Assembly: GCA_902729415.1 (NCBI GenBank)
Contig: CACVCF010000223.1
Coordinates: 124,001 to 188,000, forward strand
Direction: 5' to 3'
From: Terasakiella magnetica
GTDB taxonomy: Bacteria > Pseudomonadota > Alphaproteobacteria > Rhodospirillales > Magnetospirillaceae
Length of the DNA stretch: 64,000 bases
In this document: positions 1 through 8,373 of the stretch, piece by piece
Layout of the letters: each line of letters begins with the position of its first letter
Position numbering within the stretch: the first letter of the stretch is position 1
Made by a program: the position numbers and the translations under genes
The notes under the pieces: generated by a model
The model's input: only the letters and a program-made list of their open reading frames with translations
What the model was told of the DNA's origin: nothing
The model's database searches: none

Positions 1-231
1 GATCAAAGAGCGGGGCATGCGCGCCTTGGCACGGCCTGCCGCCAGGATCTCGATCATAGGTAAAGTGAAGGAGGCGGTTTTCCCCGTTCCCGTCTGGGCA
101 CAGCCCAGGACGTCGCGCCCCATCAGGACCACAGGAATTGCCTGAGCCTGAATGGGGGTCGGGGTGGTGTAGCCGGATTCCGAAAGCGCCCGCAGGAGCT
201 CCGGGCCAAGCCCCAGGTCTTCGAAGGTCAT
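1..231 (-). CDS. DEAD-box ATP-dependent RNA helicase, N-terminal part (cut by window edge)
   Basis: I read this gene directly from the reverse strand; it gives 77 residues and runs off the left edge. It starts at an ATG (complement of 229-231) with [16 protein letters not shown]. It then shows a Q motif ([11 protein letters not shown], about residues 24-33) and a Walker A/motif I (AQTGTGKT, residues 45-52), which is the standard beginning of DEAD-box RNA helicases of the RhlE/DeaD type. Such enzymes unwind RNA duplexes using ATP in ribosome assembly or RNA decay. The helicase core (DEAD, SAT and C-terminal motifs) lies outside the window, so the subfamily cannot be assigned. It is transcribed away from the isochorismatase-like gene, across a 189-bp divergent spacer. 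Confidence 0.9.
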   Translation of the reverse strand, partial: MTFEDLGLGPELLRALSESGYTTPTPIQAQAIPVVLMGRDVLGCAQTGTGKTASFTLPMIEILAAGRAKARMPRSLI

Positions 232-420
232 CGAAGTGCTATCCGTGCCGTCTGAGCGGCCATTTTCGATTGGGAATGTCATGTGCCGCGGGATAATAGG
301 GCTTCGCGCGATCAAGTCAACGGCGGAAGGGGCGAAATACATGATTGCGAGACGATTGCGTCATTTCATCCGGCCCGCTACCCTCGTTTCTTACGCGATT
401 TCTGGGCAGGAGCGCCGGGT

Positions 421-963
421 ATGATGATGGAAGCGGAGCGGTCGAGCCTTCTGATCGTCGATGTCCAAGACGGGTTGGCGCCGGTCATGGCTGCCCCCCG
501 TCAGGTCTACCGCGGTTGCTCGTTGCTGATGCGGGCCGCCAACCGCCTGGATTTGCCGGTGGTGGTGAGCGAGCAATACCCCAAGGGACTGGGCCGCACC
601 GTGGGCGAGCTGCTGGCTTTGGCGCCGGAAGGCGCGGTGATGGAGAAGCTGCATTTCTCCTGCGCCGCCGACACCGCGATCCTCACCCGCTTTCAGAGCT
701 TGGGCCGCACCCAGGTGGTCATCGCCGGGATCGAGTCCCATGTCTGCGTCTTGCAATCGGCGCTGGGTTTCAAGCAGGAAGGCTTTGACGTCGCGGTGGT
801 GGCCGATGCCTGCTCGTCGCGGACCGAGGCCAACTATCACGCCGCCATGGCGCGGCTCGCCGCCAACGGGGTCGAGGTGATGACTGTCGAGATGGTGCTG
901 TTCGAGTGGCTGCACCGGGCCGGAAGCCCGGAATTCAAGGACGTATCGGCGCTGATCAAATGA
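421..963 (+). CDS. Isochorismatase/nicotinamidase-family cysteine hydrolase
   Basis: The 180-residue protein has the isochorismatase-like fold signature: LLIVDVQDG with Asp14, Lys76 in AVMEKLHFS, and Cys109 in IAGIESHVCV. These match the Asp-Lys-Cys catalytic triad of the superfamily. A longer reading frame begins at 283, but the ATG at 421 is preferred because AGGAG lies at 408-412, eight bases upstream, and because the family domain begins there. The Ile-Glu-Ser-His-Val-Cys motif resembles the YcaC/ISOC1-type hydrolases rather than classic nicotinamidases; the substrate cannot be told. Its stop codon overlaps the start of the next gene (ATGA), so the two hydrolases are probably translated together. 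Confidence 0.85.
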   Translation: MMMEAERSSLLIVDVQDGLAPVMAAPRQVYRGCSLLMRAANRLDLPVVVSEQYPKGLGRTVGELLALAPEGAVMEKLHFSCAADTAILTRFQSLGRTQVVIAGIESHVCVLQSALGFKQEGFDVAVVADACSSRTEANYHAAMARLAANGVEVMTVEMVLFEWLHRAGSPEFKDVSALIK

Positions 964-1667
964 CTCAGACCCTTCTTCTGCTGCCCGGATTGCTCAACGA
1001 TTCCCGTCTGTGGCAGGCCCAGGCCGAAGCCCTGGCGCCTGTGGCGCGGGTGATGGTGGGCGACCTTTCTTGCGATGACAGCCTTGCCGCCATGGCAGAC
1101 CGCGTGCTGAAGGCGGCGCCGCCTCGATTCGCGCTGGGGGGATTGTCCATGGGCGGCTATGTGGCGATGGAGATCATGCGCCAGGCACCGGAGCGGGTCG
1201 AGCGTCTGGCCCTGCTCGACACCACGGCGCGGCCCGATCTGTCCGAACAAAGCCATCGCCGCCGGGACGCCATCGCCGTGGCCCAGGCGGGCGGCTTCGA
1301 CAAGATCATGCCCACCATGCTGCCCAATCTGCTGCATCCCGACCATCTCAAGGATGAGGCCATTACCGCCTTGGCCAAGGATATGGCCCGTGCCACCGGC
1401 CGGGAGGCCTTCATCCGCCAGCAGACCGCCATCATGGCGCGGCCGGATTCCCGTCCCTTCCTGTCGGCCATTGCTTGCCCGGCCCTGGTGCTGTGCGGTG
1501 CCGACGATGCCCTGACGCCTCCTGACCGCCATCAGGAAATGGCGGAACTGATCGCGGGGGCAAAATTGGTGGTGGTGCCCCATTGCGGCCATCTTTCGGC
1601 CCTGGAACAGCCCGAGGCGGTGACGCGGGCGCTGGCCGGGTGGCTGGAGGCGGGCGGCGCTATCTGA
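960..1667 (+). CDS. Alpha/beta-hydrolase fold protein
   Basis: This 235-residue cytoplasmic protein has the alpha/beta-hydrolase catalytic set: a nucleophile elbow GLSMGG with Ser63, an acid in CGADDALTPP (Asp182 or Asp183) and His211 in PHCGHLSALEQP. The small single-domain form resembles esterases or 3-oxoadipate enol-lactonase-like hydrolases, but no substrate can be inferred. The start ATG at 960 overlaps the stop of the isochorismatase-like gene by four bases, so the frame opening further upstream at 906 is not used. The 3' end overlaps the convergent ParA gene by eight bases (1660-1667), leaving no room for an independent terminator between them. Confidence 0.85.
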   Translation: MTQTLLLLPGLLNDSRLWQAQAEALAPVARVMVGDLSCDDSLAAMADRVLKAAPPRFALGGLSMGGYVAMEIMRQAPERVERLALLDTTARPDLSEQSHRRRDAIAVAQAGGFDKIMPTMLPNLLHPDHLKDEAITALAKDMARATGREAFIRQQTAIMARPDSRPFLSAIACPALVLCGADDALTPPDRHQEMAELIAGAKLVVVPHCGHLSALEQPEAVTRALAGWLEAGGAI

Positions 1668-2763
1668 TCAGTTTGGTCAGCAGGCCGCCGAAGGCTTCGA
1701 TCGCCATTCCTACCCCGATACCGCCCACCACCAGCAGCAGGCCGATCCAACGGGATGGAGCGGAAGCGGACGTGGGGGCCGCTTCCCCCTGATAGCGGGC
1801 GACGGGGCCGAAATACTCGTCGTCGTCCTCGTCTTCCGCCAGGGGAGGGGTGGCGGCCCAGCCCTGGGCATCTTCCGGCCTGCGCCTCAGATCGGCATGG
1901 CGGACCGAGCGCCATTCCCTCAGCCGGTTGAGGGCCTCGACCATCGTGAGCGGCGGCGGCAACTGGGTTTCCGGCCGGTTTTGCCGCGCCAGGCGGGCCA
2001 GAACCTCGGCGGTGGCGTCCACATAGGCCCGCCCGGCAAGGCCGTCGGGGTCAAGCACCGCCACCGGCAGCGACAATTGGGCGGCTTCGGCGACCTTGGG
2101 ATCTGTTTCGATCTCCACCCCATAGACCTGCTCGCCGAATTCCGAGCGGATGACCCGGCTGACATCGGCTCCGGCGGGTTCCGAACCGGTCATGGTCAGC
2201 AGAATACCCGCTACCCCCAACTGGGCGTTGACGGCTTCGCGGATGCGCTTGATCTCGTACCAGGTATTGACCAGCCCCTCATGAGCGAAGGGGTCGGGCC
2301 GCACCGGCATCAGCACTGCCGAGGCCGAGGCCAGAGCGGTGGCGGTGGCGGCGGCCAAGGCGGGGGGGCAATCCACCACCACCAGATCGACACCGGTCTG
2401 GGCGAGGCGGGCTTCCAGCAGGCCGCGCCGCCGCCCGGCATGGGTCAGAAGATGGTCGTTGTCGCGCAGGCTGACGGTGGCGGGAAGCAGCCACAACCCC
2501 TCATAGGCGGTATCTAGCGCCACTTCTTCCACGGTGGCGCGGCCCGTAATCACTTCAAAGGCGCCCTGGGGGGGCAGGCCTTCAATCCCGAAGCTGCTGG
2601 TGGCGTTGCCCTGGGTGTCGAGATCGACCAGCAGCACCTTGTAGCCGAAGGCGGTTAGACATACCGCCAGATTGGTGGCGGTGGTGGTTTTGGCCACCCC
2701 TCCCTTCTGGTTGAACACCGCCACCATCACCGGCGGCGTTTGCGGGGCGGGGGTGTCAGGCAC
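1660..2763 (-). CDS. ParA/MinD-family ATPase with C-terminal membrane segment
   Basis: The 367-residue protein carries a deviant Walker A motif (FNQKGGVAKTT, residues 17-27), a Walker A' segment (LLVDLDTQGN) and a Walker B-like VVVDCPPAL, as in ParA/Soj chromosome and cargo-partitioning ATPases. Unusually, the ATPase core is followed by an acidic linker (EDEDDDEYFG) and a C-terminal hydrophobic helix at about residues 339-360 (IGLLLVVGGIGVGMAIEAFG), suggesting membrane anchoring. No parB-like gene is next to it. It overlaps the upstream methyltransferase-like gene by eight bases and is the last gene of a six-gene minus-strand unit, so it is probably an orphan ParA that positions something other than plasmid DNA. 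That role is inference. Confidence 0.85.
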   Translation of the reverse strand: MPDTPAPQTPPVMVAVFNQKGGVAKTTTATNLAVCLTAFGYKVLLVDLDTQGNATSSFGIEGLPPQGAFEVITGRATVEEVALDTAYEGLWLLPATVSLRDNDHLLTHAGRRRGLLEARLAQTGVDLVVVDCPPALAAATATALASASAVLMPVRPDPFAHEGLVNTWYEIKRIREAVNAQLGVAGILLTMTGSEPAGADVSRVIRSEFGEQVYGVEIETDPKVAEAAQLSLPVAVLDPDGLAGRAYVDATAEVLARLARQNRPETQLPPPLTMVEALNRLREWRSVRHADLRRRPEDAQGWAATPPLAEDEDDDEYFGPVARYQGEAAPTSASAPSRWIGLLLVVGGIGVGMAIEAFGGLLTKLIR

Positions 2764-3736
2764 GGGTCCAGCTCACCAGGGTCGATGGGTTGAACGGGTT
2801 GATGCTGGCGAAATCGTAGGCCAGCGCCGTGATGTTGATGCGGCCTTGATCCGAGGCGTGGGCCAGTACGGGCAGCAGATCGGTGTTGTAGATGCATCCT
2901 GCGGCCCAGGCGGCGGCGTTCTCGGTCTCGCGTCCGGGCTGGATGCTATAGATGAAGCTGCTGCGGAAGGCGTTCCAGGCGTGCTCGTCGTCATGAAGCT
3001 TGCGCACACTTGCGGCAAGGTTGGTATAGCGCTGCCAGCCGATGGGCTCTTGATGGACGCAGGCGTAAACCGGCGCTGCCAGCAGGGATTCGTAAAGCCC
3101 CGGCCCCAGAATCGGGATCTGTTCGATGGAGTGGGAGGTAAAGACCACCACCTTCTTGAAGGCGGCGAGAAAGCTGAGGTCCGGCTCGTAATAGTCGAAG
3201 AATCGGGTGGAAATTTCGGCGCCGGGGGCGGTGCTGAACAGTTGCTCTGTCAGCTTGCGTCCCTGCTCCGACGGCTCGCAGGCGATAAGGGCCGGCCGGT
3301 TTTGCTCTGGCGGCAGGGCGAGAAACAGCTCGCCCAGATTATAGCCGGGACCGCTGCCCAGCTCGACCACGCAATCCACCTCGGAATCCACCAAAGCGGC
3401 CACAGTCCGCACCAGGATATCAAGACCCGGCAGCCGGGGAACCGAGGTGTAAGACCCGTTGACCACCGCCAGCCGGTAGGGGGGCTTTTGCCCGCCGAAC
3501 TCCCCCAGCTCCAACTGGGGGATGGCGGCGGTCAGGGTGGCGGGAATGAAACCGGCATATTTCTGCTGATCGTCCTGATTGGCTTTGACCAGATCCTCCA
3601 GCGTGCTTCCGGCTTGCAGGCGCCGGTTCAACTCATCCAGCAGCCGACTCCAGCTCTGATTATAAGCCGTCTTGCGGTTTTCCCGTTCCTCTTCGGCGAT
3701 GTACCACGGGGCCGGTGTGGTGCGCGGATCGACCAA
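2756..3736 (-). CDS. SAM-methyltransferase-like protein of unknown substrate
   Basis: The 326-residue protein contains a class I SAM-binding motif I (VVELGSGPGYN, about residues 123-133), followed by an Asp/Glu-type motif II region (ALIACEPSEQG) and VVVFTSHSIEQIP at the post-motif position. The first 120 residues are unlike common methyltransferases and are rich in charged helices. The frame begins at a TTG directly after the AsmA stop codon; an AAAGGA lies upstream, but this start is uncertain. It overlaps the ParA gene by eight bases. The target (protein, lipid or small molecule) is not evident. Confidence 0.65.
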   Translation of the reverse strand: MVDPRTTPAPWYIAEEERENRKTAYNQSWSRLLDELNRRLQAGSTLEDLVKANQDDQQKYAGFIPATLTAAIPQLELGEFGGQKPPYRLAVVNGSYTSVPRLPGLDILVRTVAALVDSEVDCVVELGSGPGYNLGELFLALPPEQNRPALIACEPSEQGRKLTEQLFSTAPGAEISTRFFDYYEPDLSFLAAFKKVVVFTSHSIEQIPILGPGLYESLLAAPVYACVHQEPIGWQRYTNLAASVRKLHDDEHAWNAFRSSFIYSIQPGRETENAAAWAAGCIYNTDLLPVLAHASDQGRINITALAYDFASINPFNPSTLVSWTRA

Positions 3737-6304
3737 CTAGGGAGAATCCTTTTTCTTGAGGCGCAAGCCGCCATTCATCAGGGTTTCGATCAGGCCGCCG
3801 CCCTTGCCTTTGAGGTTCTTGCCCAGGCCTTTTGCCACCAGATAGCGCTGCAACGGGTTGACGTCGATGGTCTTGCGTGGCGCCCCCATGGGGCCGTCGA
3901 GGCGAAGCGTCAGGGGAGGGGCGCCCGAGGTGGCCAGCTTGAAGGTGATGCGGGATTCGATGGTATCCTTGGGCAGGTCAAGCACGGCGGTGGCGTCGGC
4001 GCCGCCACCCTCGGCCACCAGCTTGATATCGGTGCTGGAGATCACGCCCTTGTCGGCCTTCATGCTGCCGGTCAGGGAGGAGAGGTGGGAGGAGCCGCCC
4101 GCCAGCCCGGCCTGAACCAGCCCCAGCAGATTGCCGATATTATCCAGGTGCTGCATCTGGGCATTGACGGCGGCAAGGTCGAAGCCCTCCACCAGCCCGT
4201 CGCGCACCACCCATTTGCCGTCACCGGCGAGGCTGCGGATAAGGTCGTCGGGCGAGCGTCCGGTGGCGCTCAGCCGGGTCTGGGCGTCGAGGCGGCCCTT
4301 GCTCAGCTTCAGCCCCGCCGTGGCAAGGCCAAGTCCAGCCAGATCGGCTCCCGCCACCGTCAGCGACCCCGCCATTCCGGCGGCGTTGAGGCGGGCGGCG
4401 AGGCCGACATCGCCCCCCATCAGCCGCCCGGTCAGGCGGTCCAGCGACATTGTGCCGTTCTCAATGCTGAGATGGGCCGCCATCCCTTCCAGGGTGCGTC
4501 CGGCGACAGTGATCGACTTGGCGGCCAGGGTCAAATCGGCGTCGAAGGCGGTCAGGACCGACAGGTCCATGGGGACACGCGAGCGCTCGTCCGCCTTGTG
4601 GTGCGCCGCCGTCGCAGTGGGGGCGCCGCCGCCGCCGGATTCCGCCGCCGCCGGGGCGGGGGTTTTGGCTTCGGGGGGCAGGAAGTGGTCGAGCATGATG
4701 GCGGAGGAGGTCAATTCAGCCACCATCTGCGGCCGTCCGCTCAGCACCAGCTTGCCGCGCCCGGTCAGATCGACATCGCCGATCTTGGCTTCCAGGGATT
4801 GGACGGCGATAACCTCGCCCTGGCTGGCGATGGTGGCCGAGGCCACCAGCATGCCACCGCTTCGGGCGCGGTAGGAGGGCGAGACCAACCGCACCGCCTG
4901 GGCGAAGCTGGCGGCACGCAGGCTGAGAACACCAGCGGGACCGCCTTGCTCCAGCTTACCCTCGAAGCCGCCCTCCACCCCTTGGTTGGTCAGGCGGATT
5001 GCCAGGGTGGGAATGGACTCGAGGCCCAACACTGCTTCGCCCTGGGCCTTGGCGTCGTCCCAGGTCAGGGCGAGATGGGACAAGGTGAGCTGGCGCCCGG
5101 TCAGGGACAGATTGCTTTTGAGGCTGCCCCGTTGCGGTCCGCCCTCGATTCCCGGATTCAGCCAGGACCGCAGCGCGGGAAGGTCTTTGGTGGCGAGGCC
5201 GAGGCTGCCATCGAAGGTGAACTTGCCCTCGGTCAGGCTGCCGTTACCTGCAACCGTCAGGGTCGTGGCGCCGGGCAGCAGTGCCGAGGCCTCTTCCAAC
5301 TCCACTCGGTCTTTATCCAGCCGCGCCTTGACCTTGGCGTTGGAGATGGTCTTGCCGCGCCAGATCAGGCTGTCCACCCCCAGCGTCAGCATTGCGTCCA
5401 GGTTCAGCGGCCGGGGCTGTGCCTGCGCCGCGGGCGGGGTATTGGAGGTGGTGATGGCGCTGGCGCCGCTGGAGGACGCCGGGGTCTGCTCCGCCGTCTG
5501 GGGCTGGGCCAGGGGCCACAGGGTATCGAGGTCGAGGCGGTCGCCCTTCAGCTTTGCCGCGATCACGGGGGTCGGCTGACCGGCATCCATGACGATGGCG
5601 CCCCGGATCACCGAACCGGCCAGGGTGACGGCCAGATCGGGCAGTTCCGAATGGACAGCCGACAGCGAGACCGTGGATTCGGCGCTCAGGGGCAGGTCGG
5701 GCAGGGATTCGATCCCGGCGGCATGGCGCAGGGACGGCACCGCAAGCAAAATCCGGCCGCTCAGGCTTTGGGCCGAGGTCCAGCCGCCTTCGAAGCTCAG
5801 GGTGGAATCGGCGGTGGGCAGGCGCACCATGGCGCGGACCGCCGTGGCGCCGCCGGTGCCCGGAGGCTCGCTGACAGCTTCGAAGGTCACGGGGCCGAAG
5901 GGAAGACGGGCGCCTCCCACCACCTTGAGGCCGCCTTCCTGGATGAACCCGGCGTGAAGGTCGCGGAGTATTCCCATCTGGCCGCCGCGTAGGCGCAGAT
6001 CGCGGATTTCCACCTGTCCCGACAGCAAGGGCAGGGCCTTGAGGCCGATCCGCACTTCATCGACGGAGAGCAAGGCCGGTTCACCGATGGAGACATCTTC
6101 CAGGACGGCGGTGGGGCTGGGTAACAGGCGGACAGTAATGGGGCCGGCAAGGATTACCTTGCGTCCAAGAAGGTCCGAGGCCTTGGCCTCCAGCTCGGGG
6201 CGAAAGCGGTCCCAGTCCATCAGGGCGGGTACCGCCAGCGCCAGGATGTAAAGGCAGACCAGTAGAGCCGCTGCGATCAGGGCGGTACGGCCAAGCGGAG
6301 TCAT
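3737..6304 (-). CDS. AsmA-family envelope protein
   Basis: The 855-residue protein begins with a short cytoplasmic tail and one transmembrane helix (about residues 7-29, ALIAAALLVCLYILALAVPA). The AsmA signature then follows: WDRFRPELEAKASDLLGRKV, SPTAVLEDVSIGEP and repeated beta-rich segments. The C-terminal half (LSLTGRQLTL, LTGSMKADKGVI, GAPRKTIDVNPLQRYL) is typical of the AsmA C-terminal domain. AsmA-like proteins bridge the periplasm and take part in lipid transport and outer membrane homeostasis. The start ATG overlaps the stop of the degenerate GGDEF/EAL gene (ATGA), and the stop abuts the methyltransferase-like gene, which supports one transcript. An Ala/Pro-rich linker sits around residues 540-575. 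Confidence 0.88.
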   Translation of the reverse strand: MTPLGRTALIAAALLVCLYILALAVPALMDWDRFRPELEAKASDLLGRKVILAGPITVRLLPSPTAVLEDVSIGEPALLSVDEVRIGLKALPLLSGQVEIRDLRLRGGQMGILRDLHAGFIQEGGLKVVGGARLPFGPVTFEAVSEPPGTGGATAVRAMVRLPTADSTLSFEGGWTSAQSLSGRILLAVPSLRHAAGIESLPDLPLSAESTVSLSAVHSELPDLAVTLAGSVIRGAIVMDAGQPTPVIAAKLKGDRLDLDTLWPLAQPQTAEQTPASSSGASAITTSNTPPAAQAQPRPLNLDAMLTLGVDSLIWRGKTISNAKVKARLDKDRVELEEASALLPGATTLTVAGNGSLTEGKFTFDGSLGLATKDLPALRSWLNPGIEGGPQRGSLKSNLSLTGRQLTLSHLALTWDDAKAQGEAVLGLESIPTLAIRLTNQGVEGGFEGKLEQGGPAGVLSLRAASFAQAVRLVSPSYRARSGGMLVASATIASQGEVIAVQSLEAKIGDVDLTGRGKLVLSGRPQMVAELTSSAIMLDHFLPPEAKTPAPAAAESGGGGAPTATAAHHKADERSRVPMDLSVLTAFDADLTLAAKSITVAGRTLEGMAAHLSIENGTMSLDRLTGRLMGGDVGLAARLNAAGMAGSLTVAGADLAGLGLATAGLKLSKGRLDAQTRLSATGRSPDDLIRSLAGDGKWVVRDGLVEGFDLAAVNAQMQHLDNIGNLLGLVQAGLAGGSSHLSSLTGSMKADKGVISSTDIKLVAEGGGADATAVLDLPKDTIESRITFKLATSGAPPLTLRLDGPMGAPRKTIDVNPLQRYLVAKGLGKNLKGKGGGLIETLMNGGLRLKKKDSP

Positions 6305-7827
6305 CTCCCCCCCCCGAAAAAGCGGGAGCGCGGCGCGGGCAAGACCTTGGCCGGACGCGGCAGTTCCTTCATCAGGCCGGGGCCGTTCATCATGGCAAAG
6401 CCCCCTTGTACGACGCCGATCACCACTTTACGGCGGCGGACGCCCCAGACATAGGCGCCACGACCGGCGGTAGCGGCATTCTGAGCCAGTCCGCCCAGTC
6501 CGTCCAGTAATCCGTCATCGTCGGTGCGTTCATCGGACGGCAGTTCTCCCAGATCGACCCCGATCATGGCGCCGCCGCATTGGGCGGCTAGGGCGGCGTG
6601 GGGAAAGGCCAGCGGCACCCGCAGCAAGACCTCGCGGCACAGCGACTGCAACGCCGTGATGGTTTCGGTCAGCAGCGTGGGATGGACATCGCCCGGAACC
6701 CCGAACAGCTCGATCACCAGACGGCTGGCGCGCGCCGTTTCCGGCAGGTCGGCGAAGGGTACCATCAGGCCCATGCGCCGTGATGTTCCCACCGAGGTCC
6801 AGTGCAGCGGCACGATGATGGTGGCGCCGGTTGCAGCCTGTTCCGCCGCCTTCATCTCGCGCACCGCAGCTCCGATAACAAAGCGGTCGAGCGCCTGTGC
6901 CGTTTCGCCGCCGTCGCGGGCATAGGCTCGGCAGCCTTCCAAGGCGGGCTGCTCTGGCCTGTCCACCCGCTGGACAAGGGCGTAATAGGCACCGATGGCC
7001 TCACCCGCCGCCACCCAGGTGGGGCGCCACAGCAACGACAATCGGGCATCACCGGGCATGGAGGGAATCAGTTCCAGCGGTATGTCGGCCAGACTTTTAC
7101 CGCCGTTCATGGCCTGCCAGTCGGGATCAACGCCTTCCTTCCGGCTCCGCGTTTCATCCACCGCTTTCCAGGTAGGAGGCTTGACCTGCTTGGGGCCGTT
7201 ATCGTCTGTCGCCCCGGAGATGGGCGGGCGGACGTCTTCCTGCGTCTTGGCGGCGGGGATCAGCGAGCGGCATTGCTCGACCGCATCGTCAAGGCAGTCC
7301 AGATCCAGGCTGCCATCGGCCTTGATCGAGGTGGATAAGGGCACCTCCACCGCCAGGGCCAGCGGGCGCTCCAGGCCGATGAACTGATCGCCCACCAGCC
7401 GGGTTCCCAATTCCTGGGCGATTTGCAGGGCGCGGCGGCGGCCCTCGGCGGCAGGAAAGGTGCGGAACAGCAAAACGAAGAAGTCGTCGCCCTGGCGGCC
7501 GCAGGTGTTGCCCACTCCCAGGTGCTGGTGGATCACCCCTTCGGCGATCATCATCACCTTGTCGCGGACCTTCTGCCACTTGTCACCCACCGCCTCGTGG
7601 AACTCGACCAGGGAGATGACCTGAAGCTTGACCTGGAACTTGCCTTCGTCCTCGATCAGCAGGGATTGCATTTCCAGGGTGAAGGCATCATCGACCAGAG
7701 TGTCCGATTGGGGGCTCGCCACGGCCTTTTTCGCCGGGGCCGCTGCCTCGCCGCGTCCTCCCAGCATCGCCGCCAGCGGACGGACCAGCCGCGACAACAG
7801 GCCAGTGCGGGGGCGATGCGGGGCCAT
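6301..7827 (-). CDS. Degenerate GGDEF-EAL tandem protein, probably catalytically inactive
   Basis: The 508-residue protein shows the spacing of a GGDEF domain in its first half, but the signature is degraded to RQGDDFFVLLF in place of RxGGDEFxxLL. The second half aligns by eye with EAL domains: LLWRPTWVAAGEAIGAYYAL stands where YQPIVD...GxEALLR is expected, LDRFVIGAAVREMKAA corresponds to the LDRWVL helix, and RLVIELFGVP replaces the LTLELTES segment. Catalytic Glu and metal ligands are not conserved, so enzyme activity is unlikely. Such proteins usually bind c-di-GMP or act as scaffolds, as LapD and CsrD do. No signal peptide or clear transmembrane helix is visible. It lies between gamma-carbonic anhydrase (9-bp gap) and AsmA (4-bp overlap). 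The assignment rests on motif reading only. Confidence 0.6.
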   Translation of the reverse strand: MAPHRPRTGLLSRLVRPLAAMLGGRGEAAAPAKKAVASPQSDTLVDDAFTLEMQSLLIEDEGKFQVKLQVISLVEFHEAVGDKWQKVRDKVMMIAEGVIHQHLGVGNTCGRQGDDFFVLLFRTFPAAEGRRRALQIAQELGTRLVGDQFIGLERPLALAVEVPLSTSIKADGSLDLDCLDDAVEQCRSLIPAAKTQEDVRPPISGATDDNGPKQVKPPTWKAVDETRSRKEGVDPDWQAMNGGKSLADIPLELIPSMPGDARLSLLWRPTWVAAGEAIGAYYALVQRVDRPEQPALEGCRAYARDGGETAQALDRFVIGAAVREMKAAEQAATGATIIVPLHWTSVGTSRRMGLMVPFADLPETARASRLVIELFGVPGDVHPTLLTETITALQSLCREVLLRVPLAFPHAALAAQCGGAMIGVDLGELPSDERTDDDGLLDGLGGLAQNAATAGRGAYVWGVRRRKVVIGVVQGGFAMMNGPGLMKELPRPAKVLPAPRSRFFGGGR

Positions 7828-7836
7828 GGCGACGGC

Positions 7837-8361
7837 TCAGCCGTTCTTGTCGCAGTAGGTCTGGGCCAGTTCCACGTATTTAGAGGCGGAGACCGGGAAG
7901 AAATCCATCTCGGCCTGGGACAGGGGGCGCAGCAGCTTGGCGGGATTGCCGCCCCACAGCTCGCCCTTCTTGACCCGCTTGCCCGGCGTCACCACCGCAC
8001 CCGCTGCCACCATGCCGCCGGATTCCACCACCGCGCCATCCAGGACCACGGCCCCCATGCCGACAAAGCAGCCGTCCTCCAAGGTGCAGGCGTGCAAGAT
8101 AGCGCCATGGCCGATGGTGATGTCCGAGCCGATATACGTCCCCAGCTTGCCGCCGGTGACGTGGACGATGGTGCCGTCTTGGATGTTGGTGCGGGCACCG
8201 ATGCGGATCTCGTGGACATCGCCGCGGATGACGCAGTTGAACCACACGCTGGTGCCTTCGCCGATCACCACGTCGCCGATCACCGTGGCGGTGGGGGCGA
8301 TGAAGGCCGAGCCGTCGATGGTGGGCAAGGTGCCCTGATAGGAAAGAATGTGTCCCGACAT
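7837..8361 (-). CDS. Gamma-class carbonic anhydrase-like hexapeptide-repeat protein
   Basis: The 174-residue protein is a left-handed beta-helix protein with hexapeptide repeats (IAPTATVIGDVVIGEGTSVW and following). It keeps the gamma-carbonic anhydrase residues: Arg46 and Asp48 in VIRGDVH, Gln61 in NIQDG, and three His at positions 67, 85 and 90 (IVHVTGG, IGHGAILHAC). The His85/His90 spacing equals that of the zinc ligands of Cam. The C-terminal WGGNPAKLLRPL helix is typical of the YrdA/PaaY/CaiE group. It is probably a cytoplasmic zinc or iron trimer; carbonic anhydrase activity is likely but not proven. It sits 12 bp downstream of argC. Confidence 0.88.
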   Translation of the reverse strand: MSGHILSYQGTLPTIDGSAFIAPTATVIGDVVIGEGTSVWFNCVIRGDVHEIRIGARTNIQDGTIVHVTGGKLGTYIGSDITIGHGAILHACTLEDGCFVGMGAVVLDGAVVESGGMVAAGAVVTPGKRVKKGELWGGNPAKLLRPLSQAEMDFFPVSASKYVELAQTYCDKNG

Positions 8362-8373
8362 GGTTCTTGATCC

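Noticed and set aside
2672..5992. 1,106-residue plus-strand open frame opposite the ParA, methyltransferase and AsmA genes
   Set aside because: Gly/Gln-rich translation with no motif, antisense to well-supported genes. Long antisense frames are expected in high-GC coding DNA.
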